From Pseudomonas asiatica (GTDB lineage: Bacteria > Pseudomonadota > Gammaproteobacteria > Pseudomonadales > Pseudomonadaceae), in assembly GCF_009932335.1 (NCBI RefSeq), contig NZ_BLJF01000001.1, forward strand, positions 2,480,001-2,544,000: a stretch of 64,000 bases of DNA. The letters run 5' to 3'. Shown piece after piece: positions 45,881 to 54,830 of this stretch. Position 1 is the stretch's first letter; every line of letters starts with the position of its first letter. Under the pieces are notes generated by a model. The model ran no database searches. It worked only from the letters and a program-made list of their open reading frames with translations, and was not told the origin of the DNA. The position numbers and the translations under genes were made by a program.

Positions 45881-45958
45881 GGCCTCTTCGCGGGCAACCC
45901 CGCTCCTACAAGCGCGACGCGGTCCCTGTAGGAGCGGATTTACCCGCGAAGAGGCCGG
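45881..45958. repeat. REP doublet, type C variant
   Basis: GGCCTCTTCGCGGGCAACCC on the left and its degraded inverse GGAGCGGATTTACCCGCGAAG on the right, so the arms are less alike than in other copies. It lies in the 428-base gap before kdgD. Confidence 0.85.
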
Positions 45959-46016
45959 CACAGGCAATAACACGCCTTCCGCCCCTCCACAAAAAAATCT
46001 CCCCAAGGGACTAGTC

Positions 46017-46035
46017 ATCGTACAAGTTGTACGAT
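46017..46035 (+). promoter_or_regulatory. Likely GntR operator of the hexarate operon
   Basis: ATCGTACAAGTTGTACGAT is a perfect 19-base palindrome about one central base, 59 bases upstream of the chosen kdgD start. Its half-site TTGTACGAT recurs upstream of the GntR gene at the end of the same cluster. The shape (short odd-length dyad with GTAC) fits operators of the FadR subfamily. Confidence 0.75.
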
Positions 46036-46094
46036 AACTTACCTCCAACGCAAAACATCACCCTTCACCCAAGCGCCACAGGATGCCAACAACA

Positions 46095-47006
46095 ATGACT
46101 CCACAAGAACTCAAATCCATCCTCTCCCACGGCCTGCTGTCTTTCCCGGTCACCGACTTCAACGCCCATGGCGACTTCAACCCGGCTGGCTACGTCAAGC
46201 GCCTGGAATGGCTGGCCCCGTACGGCGCCAGCGCCCTGTTCGCCGCCGGTGGCACCGGTGAGTTCTTCTCGCTGGCTGCCAGCGAGTACAGCCAGGTGAT
46301 CAAGACCGCCGTCGACACCTGCGCCAAGTCGGTCCCTATCCTCGCCGGCGTCGGTGGCTCCACCCGCCAGGCCATCGAATACGCGCAAGAAGCCGAGCGC
46401 CTGGGTGCCAAGGGCCTGCTGCTGCTGCCCCACTACCTGACCGAAGCCAGCCAGGAAGGCGTCGCCGCCCACGTCGAAGCCGTATGCAAATCGGTAAACA
46501 TCGGCGTAGTCGTCTACAACCGCAACGTCTGCCGCCTGAACGCCGACCTGCTGGAAAAACTCGCCGAGCGCTGCCCGAACCTGATCGGCTACAAGGACGG
46601 CCTGGGTGACATCGAGCTGATGGTGTCGATCCGTCGCCGCCTGGGCGACCGCTTCAGCTACCTGGGCGGCCTGCCGACCGCCGAGGTGTATGCTGCTGCC
46701 TACAAGGCCCTGGGCGTGCCGGTGTACTCCTCCGCCGTGTTCAACTTCGTGCCGAAGACCGCCATGGACTTCTACAACGCCATCGCCCGTGACGACCACG
46801 CCACCGTGGCCAAGCTGATCGACGACTTCTTCCTGCCTTACCTGGACATCCGCAACCGCAAGGCCGGCTATGCCGTGAGCATCGTCAAGGCCGGCGCCAG
46901 GATCGCCGGTTATGACGCCGGCCCGGTGCGTACTCCGCTTACCGACCTCACCGCCGACGAGTACGAAAAACTCGCCGCGCTGATGGACAAGATGGGCCCG
47001 CAGTAA
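46095..47006 (+). CDS. kdgD: 5-dehydro-4-deoxyglucarate dehydratase
   Basis: A 303-residue class-I aldolase-fold (DapA family) enzyme. The Schiff-base lysine is K167 in [27 protein letters not shown] is the carboxylate-binding loop; VVYNRN holds the proton-relay tyrosine. It dehydrates and decarboxylates 5-keto-4-deoxyglucarate to 2-ketoglutarate semialdehyde. The second of two in-frame ATGs (46095, MTPQELKS) is preferred, since orthologues I recall begin MNPQELKS and AGGA lies 11 bases upstream; 46083 remains possible. First gene of the operon. Confidence 0.92.
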   Translation: MTPQELKSILSHGLLSFPVTDFNAHGDFNPAGYVKRLEWLAPYGASALFAAGGTGEFFSLAASEYSQVIKTAVDTCAKSVPILAGVGGSTRQAIEYAQEAERLGAKGLLLLPHYLTEASQEGVAAHVEAVCKSVNIGVVVYNRNVCRLNADLLEKLAERCPNLIGYKDGLGDIELMVSIRRRLGDRFSYLGGLPTAEVYAAAYKALGVPVYSSAVFNFVPKTAMDFYNAIARDDHATVAKLIDDFFLPYLDIRNRKAGYAVSIVKAGARIAGYDAGPVRTPLTDLTADEYEKLAALMDKMGPQ

Positions 47007-47110
47007 GCGCCGCCCGCGGCCTGCCAGATGCCGCGCCCGGAGTGGGCCAGCCCCGCTCCGGTTACAATTCGTGAGCCCGCACAAAAATAACTAGTGGGAG
47101 TACTACCAGC

Positions 47111-48472
47111 ATGCAAGCGACGAAGAAGACGCATGTGCGCTACCTGATCCTGTTCATGCTGTTCCTGGTGACCACGATCAACTACGCTGACCGCGCCACC
47201 ATTGCCATCGCGGGCTCCAGCCTGCAGAAAGACCTCGGCATCGATGCCGTGACCCTCGGCTACATCTTCTCCGCCTTCGGATGGGCATACGTGGCTGGCC
47301 AGATTCCTGGTGGCTGGCTGCTCGACCGCTTCGGTTCCAAGAACGTCTACGCCTTCAGCATCTTCACCTGGTCGCTGTTCACCCTGCTGCAGGGCTTTGT
47401 CGGTGGCCTGCCGGTAGCCTGGGCGGTGGTGACTTTGTTCACCCTGCGCTTTTTGGTCGGTTTTGCCGAAGCCCCGTCGTTCCCCGGCAATGCGCGCATC
47501 GTCGCGGCCTGGTTCCCGACCCAGGAACGCGGCACCGCCTCGGCCATCTTCAACTCGGCGCAGTACTTCGCCACCGCACTGTTCGCACCGATCATGGGCT
47601 GGATCGTGTTCAGCTTCGGCTGGGAGCACGTGTTCGTGGTCATGGGCGCACTGGGCATCGTGTTCTCCATGGTGTGGCTGAAGACCATCTACAACCCGCG
47701 CCAACACCCACGTATCAGCCCAGGTGAACTCGAACACATCGAGCAGAATGGCGGGCTGGTGGACATGGACCAGAAGCGCGGCAACGACGGCCCGAAATGG
47801 GGCTACATCAAGCAACTGCTGACCAGCCGCATGCTGCTGGGCGTGTACCTGGGCCAGTACTGCATCAACGCCATCACCTACTTCTTCCTCACCTGGTTCC
47901 CGGTGTACCTGGTGCAGGAGCGCGGCATGACCATCCTCAAGGCCGGCTTCATCGCCTCGCTGCCGGCGGTCTGCGGCTTCATCGGTGGTGTGCTGGGCGG
48001 GGTGATCTCCGACTGGCTGCTGCGCCGCGGCAACTCGCTGACCTTCTCGCGCAAGCTGCCGATCGTCTGCGGCCTGCTGCTGTCGACCACCATGGTGTTC
48101 TGCAACTACGTCGACGCCGAGTGGATGGTGGTCGGTTTCATGACCCTGGCGTTCTTCGGCAAAGGCATCGGCGCGCTGGGCTGGGCGGTGGTCGCCGACA
48201 CCTCGCCGAAACAGATCGCCGGGCTGTCGGGCGGGCTGTTCAACACCTTCGGCAACATCGCCTCGATCACCACGCCAATCGTGATCGGCTACATCATCAG
48301 CGCCACGGGTTCGTTCAAGTGGGCCCTGGTGTACGTCGGCGCCAACGCCCTGGTGGCGGTGTTCAGCTACCTGGTGATCGTCGGCCCGATCAAGCGCATC
48401 GAGCTGCGTGAAAGCCCAAAGCCTGACGCCGAGCCAGCGGCCGGCAGCGAACTGGCCGGCTCGCGCCACTGA
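47111..48472 (+). CDS. gudP: MFS transporter for glucarate/galactarate (GudP/GarP type)
   Basis: A 453-residue ACS-family permease. The N-terminus TTINYADRATIAIAGSSLQ followed by GYIFSAFGWAYVAGQIPGG and WLLDRFGSKNVYAFS is very close to E. coli GarP/GudP. Twelve membrane segments are visible. It imports hexarates by proton symport for the enzymes encoded on either side. It has a TGGGAG ribosome site and a 104-base gap after kdgD with no evident promoter. Confidence 0.92.
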   Translation: MQATKKTHVRYLILFMLFLVTTINYADRATIAIAGSSLQKDLGIDAVTLGYIFSAFGWAYVAGQIPGGWLLDRFGSKNVYAFSIFTWSLFTLLQGFVGGLPVAWAVVTLFTLRFLVGFAEAPSFPGNARIVAAWFPTQERGTASAIFNSAQYFATALFAPIMGWIVFSFGWEHVFVVMGALGIVFSMVWLKTIYNPRQHPRISPGELEHIEQNGGLVDMDQKRGNDGPKWGYIKQLLTSRMLLGVYLGQYCINAITYFFLTWFPVYLVQERGMTILKAGFIASLPAVCGFIGGVLGGVISDWLLRRGNSLTFSRKLPIVCGLLLSTTMVFCNYVDAEWMVVGFMTLAFFGKGIGALGWAVVADTSPKQIAGLSGGLFNTFGNIASITTPIVIGYIISATGSFKWALVYVGANALVAVFSYLVIVGPIKRIELRESPKPDAEPAAGSELAGSRH

Positions 48473-48480
48473 GTGAACAC

Positions 48481-48506
48481 GCCCGCGGCGGCCACCCGCC
48501 GCGGGC
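48481..48506. other. Strong GC hairpin between gudP and garD
   Basis: GCCCGCGGCGG pairs with CCGCCGCGGGC around CCAC: a perfect 11-bp stem with a 4-base loop, 8 bases after the gudP stop. There is no U-tract, so it is more likely an mRNA-processing or stabilising hairpin than a terminator. Confidence 0.6.
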
Positions 48507-48548
48507 GGATGTACAAAAGCCTGAGAACCTGACAAGTAGGGCCCGAAC

Positions 48549-50102
48549 ATGCAGTTGATCGAACATTCCGACTCGCCCCGCTACGTCCGCCTGCACGACG
48601 ATGACAATGTCGTGGTGGTGGTCAATGATGGCGGACTGGGCGAAGGCGCCCGCTTCGCCGACGGCCTGACCCTGGTCGAAGGCGTGCCACAGAGCCACAA
48701 GGTGGCCACCGTAGCCATCGCCAAGGGCGAACCGGTGCGCCGCTACGGGCAGATCATCGGCTACGCGCTGGAAGACCTGCGCCAGGGCAGCTGGGTGCAG
48801 GAGAGCCAGCTGGCCATGCCGGCCGCGCCGGAGCTGGACAGCCTGCCACGCTGCGACGCCGTCCCGCAGCCGCTGCCGCCGCTCGAAGGCTTCACCTTCG
48901 AAGGCTACCGCAACGCCGACGGCACCGTCGGCACCCGCAACATCCTCGGCATCACCACCACCGTGCAGTGCGTGGCCGGCGTGCTGGAGCATGCGGTAAA
49001 GCGCGTTCGCAGCGAGTTGCTGCCCAAGTATCCCAATGTCGATGACGTGGTGGCGATCACCCACAGCTACGGCTGCGGTGTGGCGATCAACGCGCGCGAT
49101 GCCTACATCCCGATCCGCACGGTGCGCAACCTGGCGCGCAACCCCAACCTGGGCGGCGAGGCCCTGGTCATCAGCCTGGGCTGCGAAAAGCTGCAGGCCG
49201 GCCAGGTGATGCACGACAACGACCCGTCGGTGGACCTCAGCGACCCGTGGCTGTACCGCCTGCAGGACGCCAGCCTGGGCTTTGTGGAAATGATCGAGCA
49301 GATCATGCAACTGGCCGAGACACGCCTGAAGAAACTCGATCAGCGCCGCCGCGTAAGCGTGCCGGCCAGCGAACTGATCCTGGGTATGCAGTGCGGGGGC
49401 AGCGATGCCTTCTCGGGCATCACCGCCAACCCGGCGCTGGGCTACGCCGCCGACCTGCTGGTACGCGCCGGCGCCACCGTGCTGTTCTCGGAGGTGACCG
49501 AAGTGCGCGACGCCATCTATATGCTCACCTCGCGGGCGGAAAACCAGGAGGTCGCAGACGCCCTGGTGCGCGAAATGGACTGGTACGACCGCTACCTGCA
49601 GTAAGGCGCCGCCGACCGCAGCGCCAACACCACGCCGGGCAACAAGAAAGGCGGCCTGTCGAATATCGTCGAGAAGTCCCTGGGGTCGATCGTCAAGTCC
49701 GGTAGCGGCGCCATCCAGGGCGTGCTCGGCCCGGGCGAGCGGGTCAACCGCAAAGGCCTGATCTTCTGCGCCACCCCGGCCAGCGACTTTGTGTGCGGCA
49801 CCCTGCAACTGGCTGCCGGCATGAACCTGCATGTGTTCACCACCGGCCGCGGCACGCCATACGGTCTGGCCATGGCGCCAGTGGTCAAGGTATGCACCCG
49901 CAGCGAGCTGGCCCAGCGCTGGCCCGACCTGATCGACATCGACGCCGGGCGCATCGCCAGCGGCCGCTCGACCATCGAGGAGCTGGGCTGGGAGCTGTTC
50001 CACTACTACCTGGACGTGGCCAGCGGCCGCAAGCAGACCTGGGCCGAACAGCATCGCCTGCACAACGACATCACCCTGTTCAACCCGGCACCGATTACCT
50101 GA
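48549..50102 (+). pseudogene. garD: Galactarate dehydratase interrupted by an in-frame TAA
   Basis: The frame encodes a full-length GarD: an N-terminal SAF-like domain ([20 protein letters not shown]), then [30 protein letters not shown] and [19 protein letters not shown], up to DWYDRYLQ at residue 351. Codon 352 (49602-49604) is TAA. The same frame then continues [35 protein letters not shown] and [13 protein letters not shown] to the natural end NPAPIT and TGA at 50102, 518 codons in all, the family's usual length. The stop replaces a position usually held by Lys or Arg in a loop. Apart from it no codon is lost. A nonsense mutation, a base error or read-through are the options; the C-terminal part has no credible start of its own. 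Confidence 0.85.
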
Positions 50103-50131
50103 TGACCCGGCTTCTCGACAGTGTCGCGATC

Positions 50132-50220
50132 CCTGTGGGAGCGGGCGAGCCCGCGAAGCAGGCAACCCGGTGTATGGCACCGGCTGCGCCGGTGTTCGCG
50201 GGCTCGCCCGCTCCCACAGG
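50132..50220. repeat. REP doublet, type C, between garD and KGSADH gene
   Basis: CCTGTGGGAGCGGGCGAGCC and its exact inverse, ending 48 bases before the dehydrogenase start, inside the hexarate operon. Confidence 0.9.
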
Positions 50221-50267
50221 TCATGCGACAACCTGCCAGATTTTCTCTCAACCTACAGGAGCACCCC

Positions 50268-51848
50268 ATGCCTGAAATCCTCGGCCACAACTTCATCGCC
50301 GGCCAGCGCAGCGCCGCTGGCCCGCAGCGCCTGCAGAGCCTGGACGCCAGCACCGGCGAGGCCCTGCCCTACAGCTTCGCCCAGGCCACCGAAAGCGAAG
50401 TGGACCAGGCCGCCAAGGCCGCGGCCGCCGCTTTCGCCGAATTCCGCCAGCTGGCCCCGGCGCGGCGCGCCGAATTCCTTGACGCCATCGCCGCCGAGCT
50501 GGACGAACTGGACGACGCCTTCGTCGCCATCGTCTGCCGTGAAACCGCCCTGCCCCCCGCCCGTATCCAGGGCGAGCGCGGCCGCACCAGCGGCCAGATG
50601 CGCCTGTTCGCCCAGGTGCTGCGCCGTGGTGACTTCCTCGGTGCACGCATCGACCTGGCCCTGCCCGAGCGTCAGCCCCTGCCACGCGTGGACCTGCGCC
50701 AGATGCGCATCGGCGTCGGCCCGGTCGCCGTATTCGGCGCCAGCAACTTCCCGTTGGCCTTCTCCACCGCCGGTGGCGATACCGCTGCGGCCCTGGCCGC
50801 CGGTTGCCCGGTGGTGTTCAAGGCCCACAGCGGCCACATGGCCACCGCCGACCTGGTCGGCTGTGCCATCCAGCGCGCCGCCGAGCGCACCGGCATGCCC
50901 AAGGGCGTGTTCAACATGGTGTTCGGTGGCGGCGTCGGTGAGTGGCTGGTCAAACACCCGGCCATCCAGGCCGTCGGCTTCACCGGCTCGCTGAAAGGCG
51001 GTGACGCCCTGTGCCGCATGGCCGCCGAGCGCCCGCAGCCGATCCCGGTGTTCGCCGAGATGTCCAGTATCAACCCGGTCATCATCCTGCCGGGCGCCCT
51101 GGCCAAGCGTGGCGAAGCCATCGCCCGAGAACTGGCCGGTTCGGTGTGCCTGGGCGCAGGCCAGTTCTGCACCAACCCGGGCCTGGTGATCGGCCTGCAG
51201 TCGCCGCAGTACAGCCAACTGCTGGCAGAGCTTGGCCTGCACCTGAGCCAGCAGGCCGGCCAGACCATGCTCAACGCAGGTGGCCTGCGCAGCTACGTCG
51301 GTGGCCTGGAGCACCTACACGCCCATGCCGGTATCGAGCACCTGGCCGGCCAGGCGCAGGCAGGCAGCCAGGCGCGCGCCCAGCTGTTCAAGGCCGATGC
51401 CCGCCTGCTGGTGGAGTCTGACCCGCTGCTGCAGGAAGAAGTGTTCGGCCCGACCACTGTTGCCGTGGAAGTGCAGGACAACGATCAGTTGCGCGCCGCC
51501 CTGCTCGGCCTGCGCGGCCAGCTGACCGCGACCCTGATTGGCGAGCCGGAAGACCTGCAGGCCTTCGCCTGGCTGGTGCCGCTACTGGAGGAGAAAGTCG
51601 GGCGGATCCTGATCAACGGCTACCCGACCGGTGTCGAGGTGTGTGATGCGATGGTGCACGGCGGGCCTTACCCGGCCACGTCGGATGCGCGCGGCACGTC
51701 GGTCGGCACCCTGGCCATCGACCGCTTCCTGCGCCCGGTGTGCTACCAGAACTACCCGCAGGCACTGTTGCCTGAGGCACTGCGCGACGGCAACCCGCTG
51801 GGGCTGCGCCGGCTGGTAAATGGCCAGTGGAGTGAGGGCGCGATCTGA
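50268..51848 (+). CDS. 2,5-dioxovalerate (2-ketoglutarate semialdehyde) dehydrogenase
   Basis: A 526-residue aldehyde dehydrogenase, the length of the KGSADH group. The nucleophile is C301 in GAGQFCTNPG and the general base E264 in FAEMSSINPV. It oxidises 2-ketoglutarate semialdehyde, the KdgD product, to 2-oxoglutarate with NAD(P)+, feeding the TCA cycle. AGGAG lies 7 bases before the ATG at 50268; longer readings run into the REP. A terminator hairpin follows. Confidence 0.93.
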   Translation: MPEILGHNFIAGQRSAAGPQRLQSLDASTGEALPYSFAQATESEVDQAAKAAAAAFAEFRQLAPARRAEFLDAIAAELDELDDAFVAIVCRETALPPARIQGERGRTSGQMRLFAQVLRRGDFLGARIDLALPERQPLPRVDLRQMRIGVGPVAVFGASNFPLAFSTAGGDTAAALAAGCPVVFKAHSGHMATADLVGCAIQRAAERTGMPKGVFNMVFGGGVGEWLVKHPAIQAVGFTGSLKGGDALCRMAAERPQPIPVFAEMSSINPVIILPGALAKRGEAIARELAGSVCLGAGQFCTNPGLVIGLQSPQYSQLLAELGLHLSQQAGQTMLNAGGLRSYVGGLEHLHAHAGIEHLAGQAQAGSQARAQLFKADARLLVESDPLLQEEVFGPTTVAVEVQDNDQLRAALLGLRGQLTATLIGEPEDLQAFAWLVPLLEEKVGRILINGYPTGVEVCDAMVHGGPYPATSDARGTSVGTLAIDRFLRPVCYQNYPQALLPEALRDGNPLGLRRLVNGQWSEGAI

Positions 51849-51865
51849 TCGCCCCTTGAAACCAG

Positions 51866-51895
51866 AAAGCCCCGCGCATGGCGGGGCTTTTCTTT
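51866..51895 (+). terminator. Rho-independent terminator of the hexarate operon
   Basis: AAAGCCCCGC pairs with GCGGGGCTTT around GCATG and is followed by TCTTTT, 17 bases after the dehydrogenase stop. Confidence 0.9.
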
Positions 51896-51907
51896 TGGCT
51901 GTACCGA

Positions 51908-52000
51908 CCTCTTCGCGGGCACGCCCGCTCCCACAAGTATCGCTGCACCCTCAAGATAAGGTGATCCCTGTGGGAGCGGGCGCGCCCGCGAAGAGGCCGG
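51908..52000. repeat. REP doublet, type C
   Basis: CCTCTTCGCGGGCACGCCCG and its inverse with a small change (GCGCGCCCGC), in the gap between the convergent KGSADH and GntR genes. Confidence 0.9.
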
Positions 52001-52017
52001 TACAAGCGACGAAGGCC

Positions 52018-52767
52018 TCAGGCCCCCTGCGCCTCGGCCTCTTCATGCGCCTGGCGCAAGCGCTCGCGGCTGTTGCTCAGGTGCATGCGCATGGCCATCT
52101 TCGCCCCTTCGCTATCACGCCGGGCGATGGCTTCGTAGATCGCCTCGTGCTCATGCATCAGCCGGCTCATGTAGTGCGCCTGGTCATCATGGGCCAGCCG
52201 CGCCGAATTCAACCGGGTACGCGGGATGATGCTGGTGCCCAGGTGGTTGATGATGTCGGCGAAGTAGTGGTTGCCGCTGGCCTGGGCAATGCGCAGGTGG
52301 AACTGGAAATCCGCCGACACCGCATCCGTGGCGTGGGCAGCCCCTTCGTTGAGTTCGTCCAGCGCCGCACGCATGCCGGCCAGCTCTTCGTCGCTGCGCC
52401 GCTGCGCCGCCAGGCCCGCCGATTCGATCTCCAGGGCAATGCGCAATTCCAGCACCGCCAACACTTCGCGAAGGGTGACCACGGTCGCCGGGTCGATACG
52501 GAAACCACCCGTTGCTGGCGCGTCCAGCACGAAGGTACCGATGCCGTGGCGGGTCTCGACCTGCCCGGCAGCCTGCAGCCGCGAGATCGCTTCACGCACC
52601 ACCGTGCGGCTGACACCCTCTTCGGCCATGATCTGCGATTCGGTCGGCAGCTTGTCGCCGCGCTTGAGCTGGCCGCTGCGAATGCGCTCGGTCAGCACCG
52701 TGACCAGTTCCTGAGCCAGACTGCGCGGCTTGCGCCGGGTCTTTGCCTGTACCTGCTGCTCTGTCAT
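52018..52767 (-). CDS. GntR family (FadR subfamily) regulator of the hexarate operon
   Basis: A 249-residue regulator with an N-terminal winged helix (LVTVLTERIRSGQLKRGDKL ... SRTVVREAISRLQAAG) and a C-terminal FCD ligand domain with metal-binding histidines (DFQFHLRIAQASGN ... MHEHEAIYEAI). FadR-type proteins of this size usually repress a neighbouring catabolic operon until its substrate binds. It is convergent with the hexarate operon, and its upstream region shares the half-site of the palindrome before kdgD. The start at 52767 (MTEQQ) is chosen; a GTG five codons upstream is possible. Confidence 0.9.
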   Translation of the reverse strand: MTEQQVQAKTRRKPRSLAQELVTVLTERIRSGQLKRGDKLPTESQIMAEEGVSRTVVREAISRLQAAGQVETRHGIGTFVLDAPATGGFRIDPATVVTLREVLAVLELRIALEIESAGLAAQRRSDEELAGMRAALDELNEGAAHATDAVSADFQFHLRIAQASGNHYFADIINHLGTSIIPRTRLNSARLAHDDQAHYMSRLMHEHEAIYEAIARRDSEGAKMAMRMHLSNSRERLRQAHEEAEAQGA

Positions 52768-52805
52768 TGCCCTGTATTTCACCTTGAAAGACAGCGTTCA
52801 TCATA

Positions 52806-52827
52806 GCGCAAGCAGTTGTACGATCAC
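52806..52827 (-). promoter_or_regulatory. Half-operator upstream of the GntR gene
   Basis: TTGTACGAT at 52816-52824 equals one arm of the kdgD palindrome. The other arm is poor (ATAGCGCAA at 52804-52812 matches 6 of 9, at a different spacing). It lies about 50 bases before the GntR start, suiting weak autoregulation. Confidence 0.55.
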
Positions 52828-52878
52828 ATACACGCAGTGCGGTATTTCCCGGCGTCCGTAGGCGACACGCAGCCCTGA

Positions 52879-53256
52879 ACGAATGGTCTGGGCAGCCTGG
52901 GTACCGGCTGGTTTCCCTGCGACCAAGGTTGCGCTCCGGCGCAGCCTTCCCCTTCACAGCAGCTACACAACCTGTCCGGCTTGCTGATGTTCCTTTCGCT
53001 GACCCTTGCAAGCGCACTGTGGGCCTGGTTGGGCAATCGCATTGCCGGCTCCAGGGCACTGGGGCTGTTTTCCCTGGCCTGCGTGGTGCTGGCGATCCTG
53101 ACCGTCGTACTCATGGGCAAGGCAGCGCAAAGCGGCCAATGGTTCGGCCTGTACCAGCGCCTGAACTACGGCGTATCGGTGATCTGGGTCGCCAGCCTGG
53201 CCTGGACCAGCCTGCGCACACACCGCGCCAGCCCGTTGCGGATGGCAACAACCTGA
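52879..53256 (+). pseudogene. Remnant of a DUF998 membrane protein (N-terminal half missing)
   Basis: From 52879 the frame reads ...TGWFPCDQGCAPAQPSPSQQ, then LHNLSGLLMFLSLTLASA and three further hydrophobic segments, ending in a short basic tail at 53256. PCDxGC followed by LHNLxGLLMF is the mid-region of DUF998 proteins, which are about 200 residues long with seven or so membrane segments. The frame is closed by TGA at 52876-52878 and no ATG, GTG or TTG with a ribosome site precedes the PCD motif; a TTG at 52981 would give only 91 residues. The upstream bases belong to the GntR promoter, so the front of the gene seems lost. Confidence 0.55.
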
Positions 53257-53330
53257 CGGCAATTTGCTGGCCCCCGGTAGCTGCTTGTGAAGGCAAACTT
53301 CGTTTTCCTTCAGATGCTTAGGACAGCAAC

Positions 53331-53660
53331 ATGCGAGTACTTCTAGCAACGATGGCCGGCTGCCTGCTAGCCACGCTCGCTTTCGGCGCCCAGGCACGGG
53401 CGCTGAGCCAGAACGATCGCCACACTTGCGGCTGGGGCGCACAGATAGCCGCCGAAGCGCAGCAGGCCAAGCTTTCCGGGGTAACCCTGTATGCCACGCG
53501 CAAGAAGTTGCAGGCGCGCAAATTCCCCAAACCGTGGATGCGCATGACCGCCTTCGGCATTACCGAACAGACCTACAACAGCCGCTCGCGGCTAAAGCCT
53601 GCAGCGATCAAGCAGACCTATTACGAGCAGTGCGTGCAACATGCGGTAGCAAGGCGATAA
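53331..53660 (+). CDS. Small secreted protein of unknown function
   Basis: A 109-residue protein with a good signal peptide (1-24, MRVLLATMAGCLLATLAFGA...). The mature part has two cysteines (in RHTCGWGAQ and YEQCVQHA) that could form a disulfide, and many basic residues. I do not recognise a family. It is isolated, followed by the second copy of the composite repeat. Confidence 0.6.
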   Translation: MRVLLATMAGCLLATLAFGAQARALSQNDRHTCGWGAQIAAEAQQAKLSGVTLYATRKKLQARKFPKPWMRMTAFGITEQTYNSRSRLKPAAIKQTYYEQCVQHAVARR

Positions 53661-53664
53661 AGCT

Positions 53665-53858
53665 CTGGCTCTTTGGGCTGCGCTGTCGCGCAGAAAACAA
53701 ATATCGCTCGTTTGAAGCGTCCTCTGCAGGAGCAGCCTTGTGCTGCGAAGAGGCCGGTACAAGCAATAGACAAGCTTTGTCAGTAACGGCCTCTTCGCAG
53801 CACAAGGCTGCGCCTACAGAACTTCACTAAACCAATGAGGCATGTGTTGTTCTATGAG
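53665..53858 (-). repeat. 194-bp composite repeat, copy 2 (inverted)
   Basis: On the minus strand it reads CTCATAGAACAACACATG, a type B doublet (its arms carry one substitution each, e.g. GTAGGCGCAGCC), then ACGAGCGATATTTGTT and the hairpin CTGCGCGACAGCGCAG. It aligns end to end with 10905-11098. It lies between the secreted-protein gene and the LysR gene. Confidence 0.85.
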
Positions 53859-53921
53859 AGCGGCCTTGGGCATTTGTTAAACTGATGAAAACTGTCGGAC
53901 GCAACCAAGACCATTCGCAAC

Positions 53922-54830
53922 ATGGATGAACTACGCAAGATCGACCTCAACCTGCTGCTCGCCCTGCACGCCCTGCTGAGCGAAAAGCACGTCACCCGCG
54001 CCGCCTTGCGCCTGCACCGCAGCCAACCGGCGGTAAGCCACGCCCTGGCGCAGTTGCGCAAGCACTTCGACGACCCCTTGCTGGTGCGCCAGAACGGCCG
54101 CATGGCCTTGACCGCCCGCGCCCAATCGCTGGCCAAACCGCTGCACGACGCCCTGGGCAACCTCAACGGCCTGCTGGCCGCCCCACAGTTCGAACCGGCC
54201 AAGGCCCAGCGTCGCTTCAGGCTCTCGCTGTCCGACTATTCCTCGCGGATCATCCTGCCACCCCTGCTGCGCCACCTGCGCCAGGTCGCGCCCGGGGTAG
54301 ACCTGGCCATCAGCCAGGCCAGCCGCGAAACCATGCTGGCCCAGTTGCTCGATGGTGAACTGGACCTGGCCCTGGGCATCTTCCCGGACCTGCCCCAGGC
54401 CATCACGGCGCAGCCGCTGTTCACCGACAGCTTCATCAGCGTTGCCGACCGCCAGGTGCTACCGGCCAGCGGCGGCCTGGCCCTGGACGACTGGCTGGCC
54501 CGTCCGCATGTGCTGATGGCCATGCACCCGGATGCCTTCGATGAAATCGAACGCGCCCTGGCCGCGCAAGGCCTGCGTCGGCGGATTGCCCTGGCCTTGC
54601 CGCACTGGAGTGCGGCGGTCGAGGTGCTGGCCGGCACCGACCTGATCCTCACCGTGGCCAGCCGCGCGGTTGGCTCGCTGCGCCAGCACAAGACATTGCG
54701 CCAGTTCGAGCCGCCACTGGCGATTGCTTCGTTCGATTACCAGCAGGCCTGGCACAGCCGCAAAGAGGACGACCCGGGGCATCGCTGGCTGCGAGAAACC
54801 GTGTGGGCGTGCAGCCAGCCGGGGCGCTGA
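53922..54830 (+). CDS. LysR family transcriptional regulator
   Basis: A 302-residue LysR-type regulator with the HTH in residues 1-65 (MDELRKIDLNLLLALHALLS ... RSQPAVSHALAQLRKHFDDP). The NodD/NahR-like opening (IDLNLL) places it in the group with the SQPAVSHALxQLR recognition helix. It is convergent with, and directly adjoins (no bases between), the YdcZ-type gene. A target is not evident from position. Confidence 0.9.
   Translation: MDELRKIDLNLLLALHALLSEKHVTRAALRLHRSQPAVSHALAQLRKHFDDPLLVRQNGRMALTARAQSLAKPLHDALGNLNGLLAAPQFEPAKAQRRFRLSLSDYSSRIILPPLLRHLRQVAPGVDLAISQASRETMLAQLLDGELDLALGIFPDLPQAITAQPLFTDSFISVADRQVLPASGGLALDDWLARPHVLMAMHPDAFDEIERALAAQGLRRRIALALPHWSAAVEVLAGTDLILTVASRAVGSLRQHKTLRQFEPPLAIASFDYQQAWHSRKEDDPGHRWLRETVWACSQPGR

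Noticed and set aside
49722..50102. Separate gene for the C-terminal part of GarD starting at a GTG
   Set aside because: There is no ribosome site, the start falls inside conserved GarD sequence, and the 39 codons before it also match GarD in the same frame.
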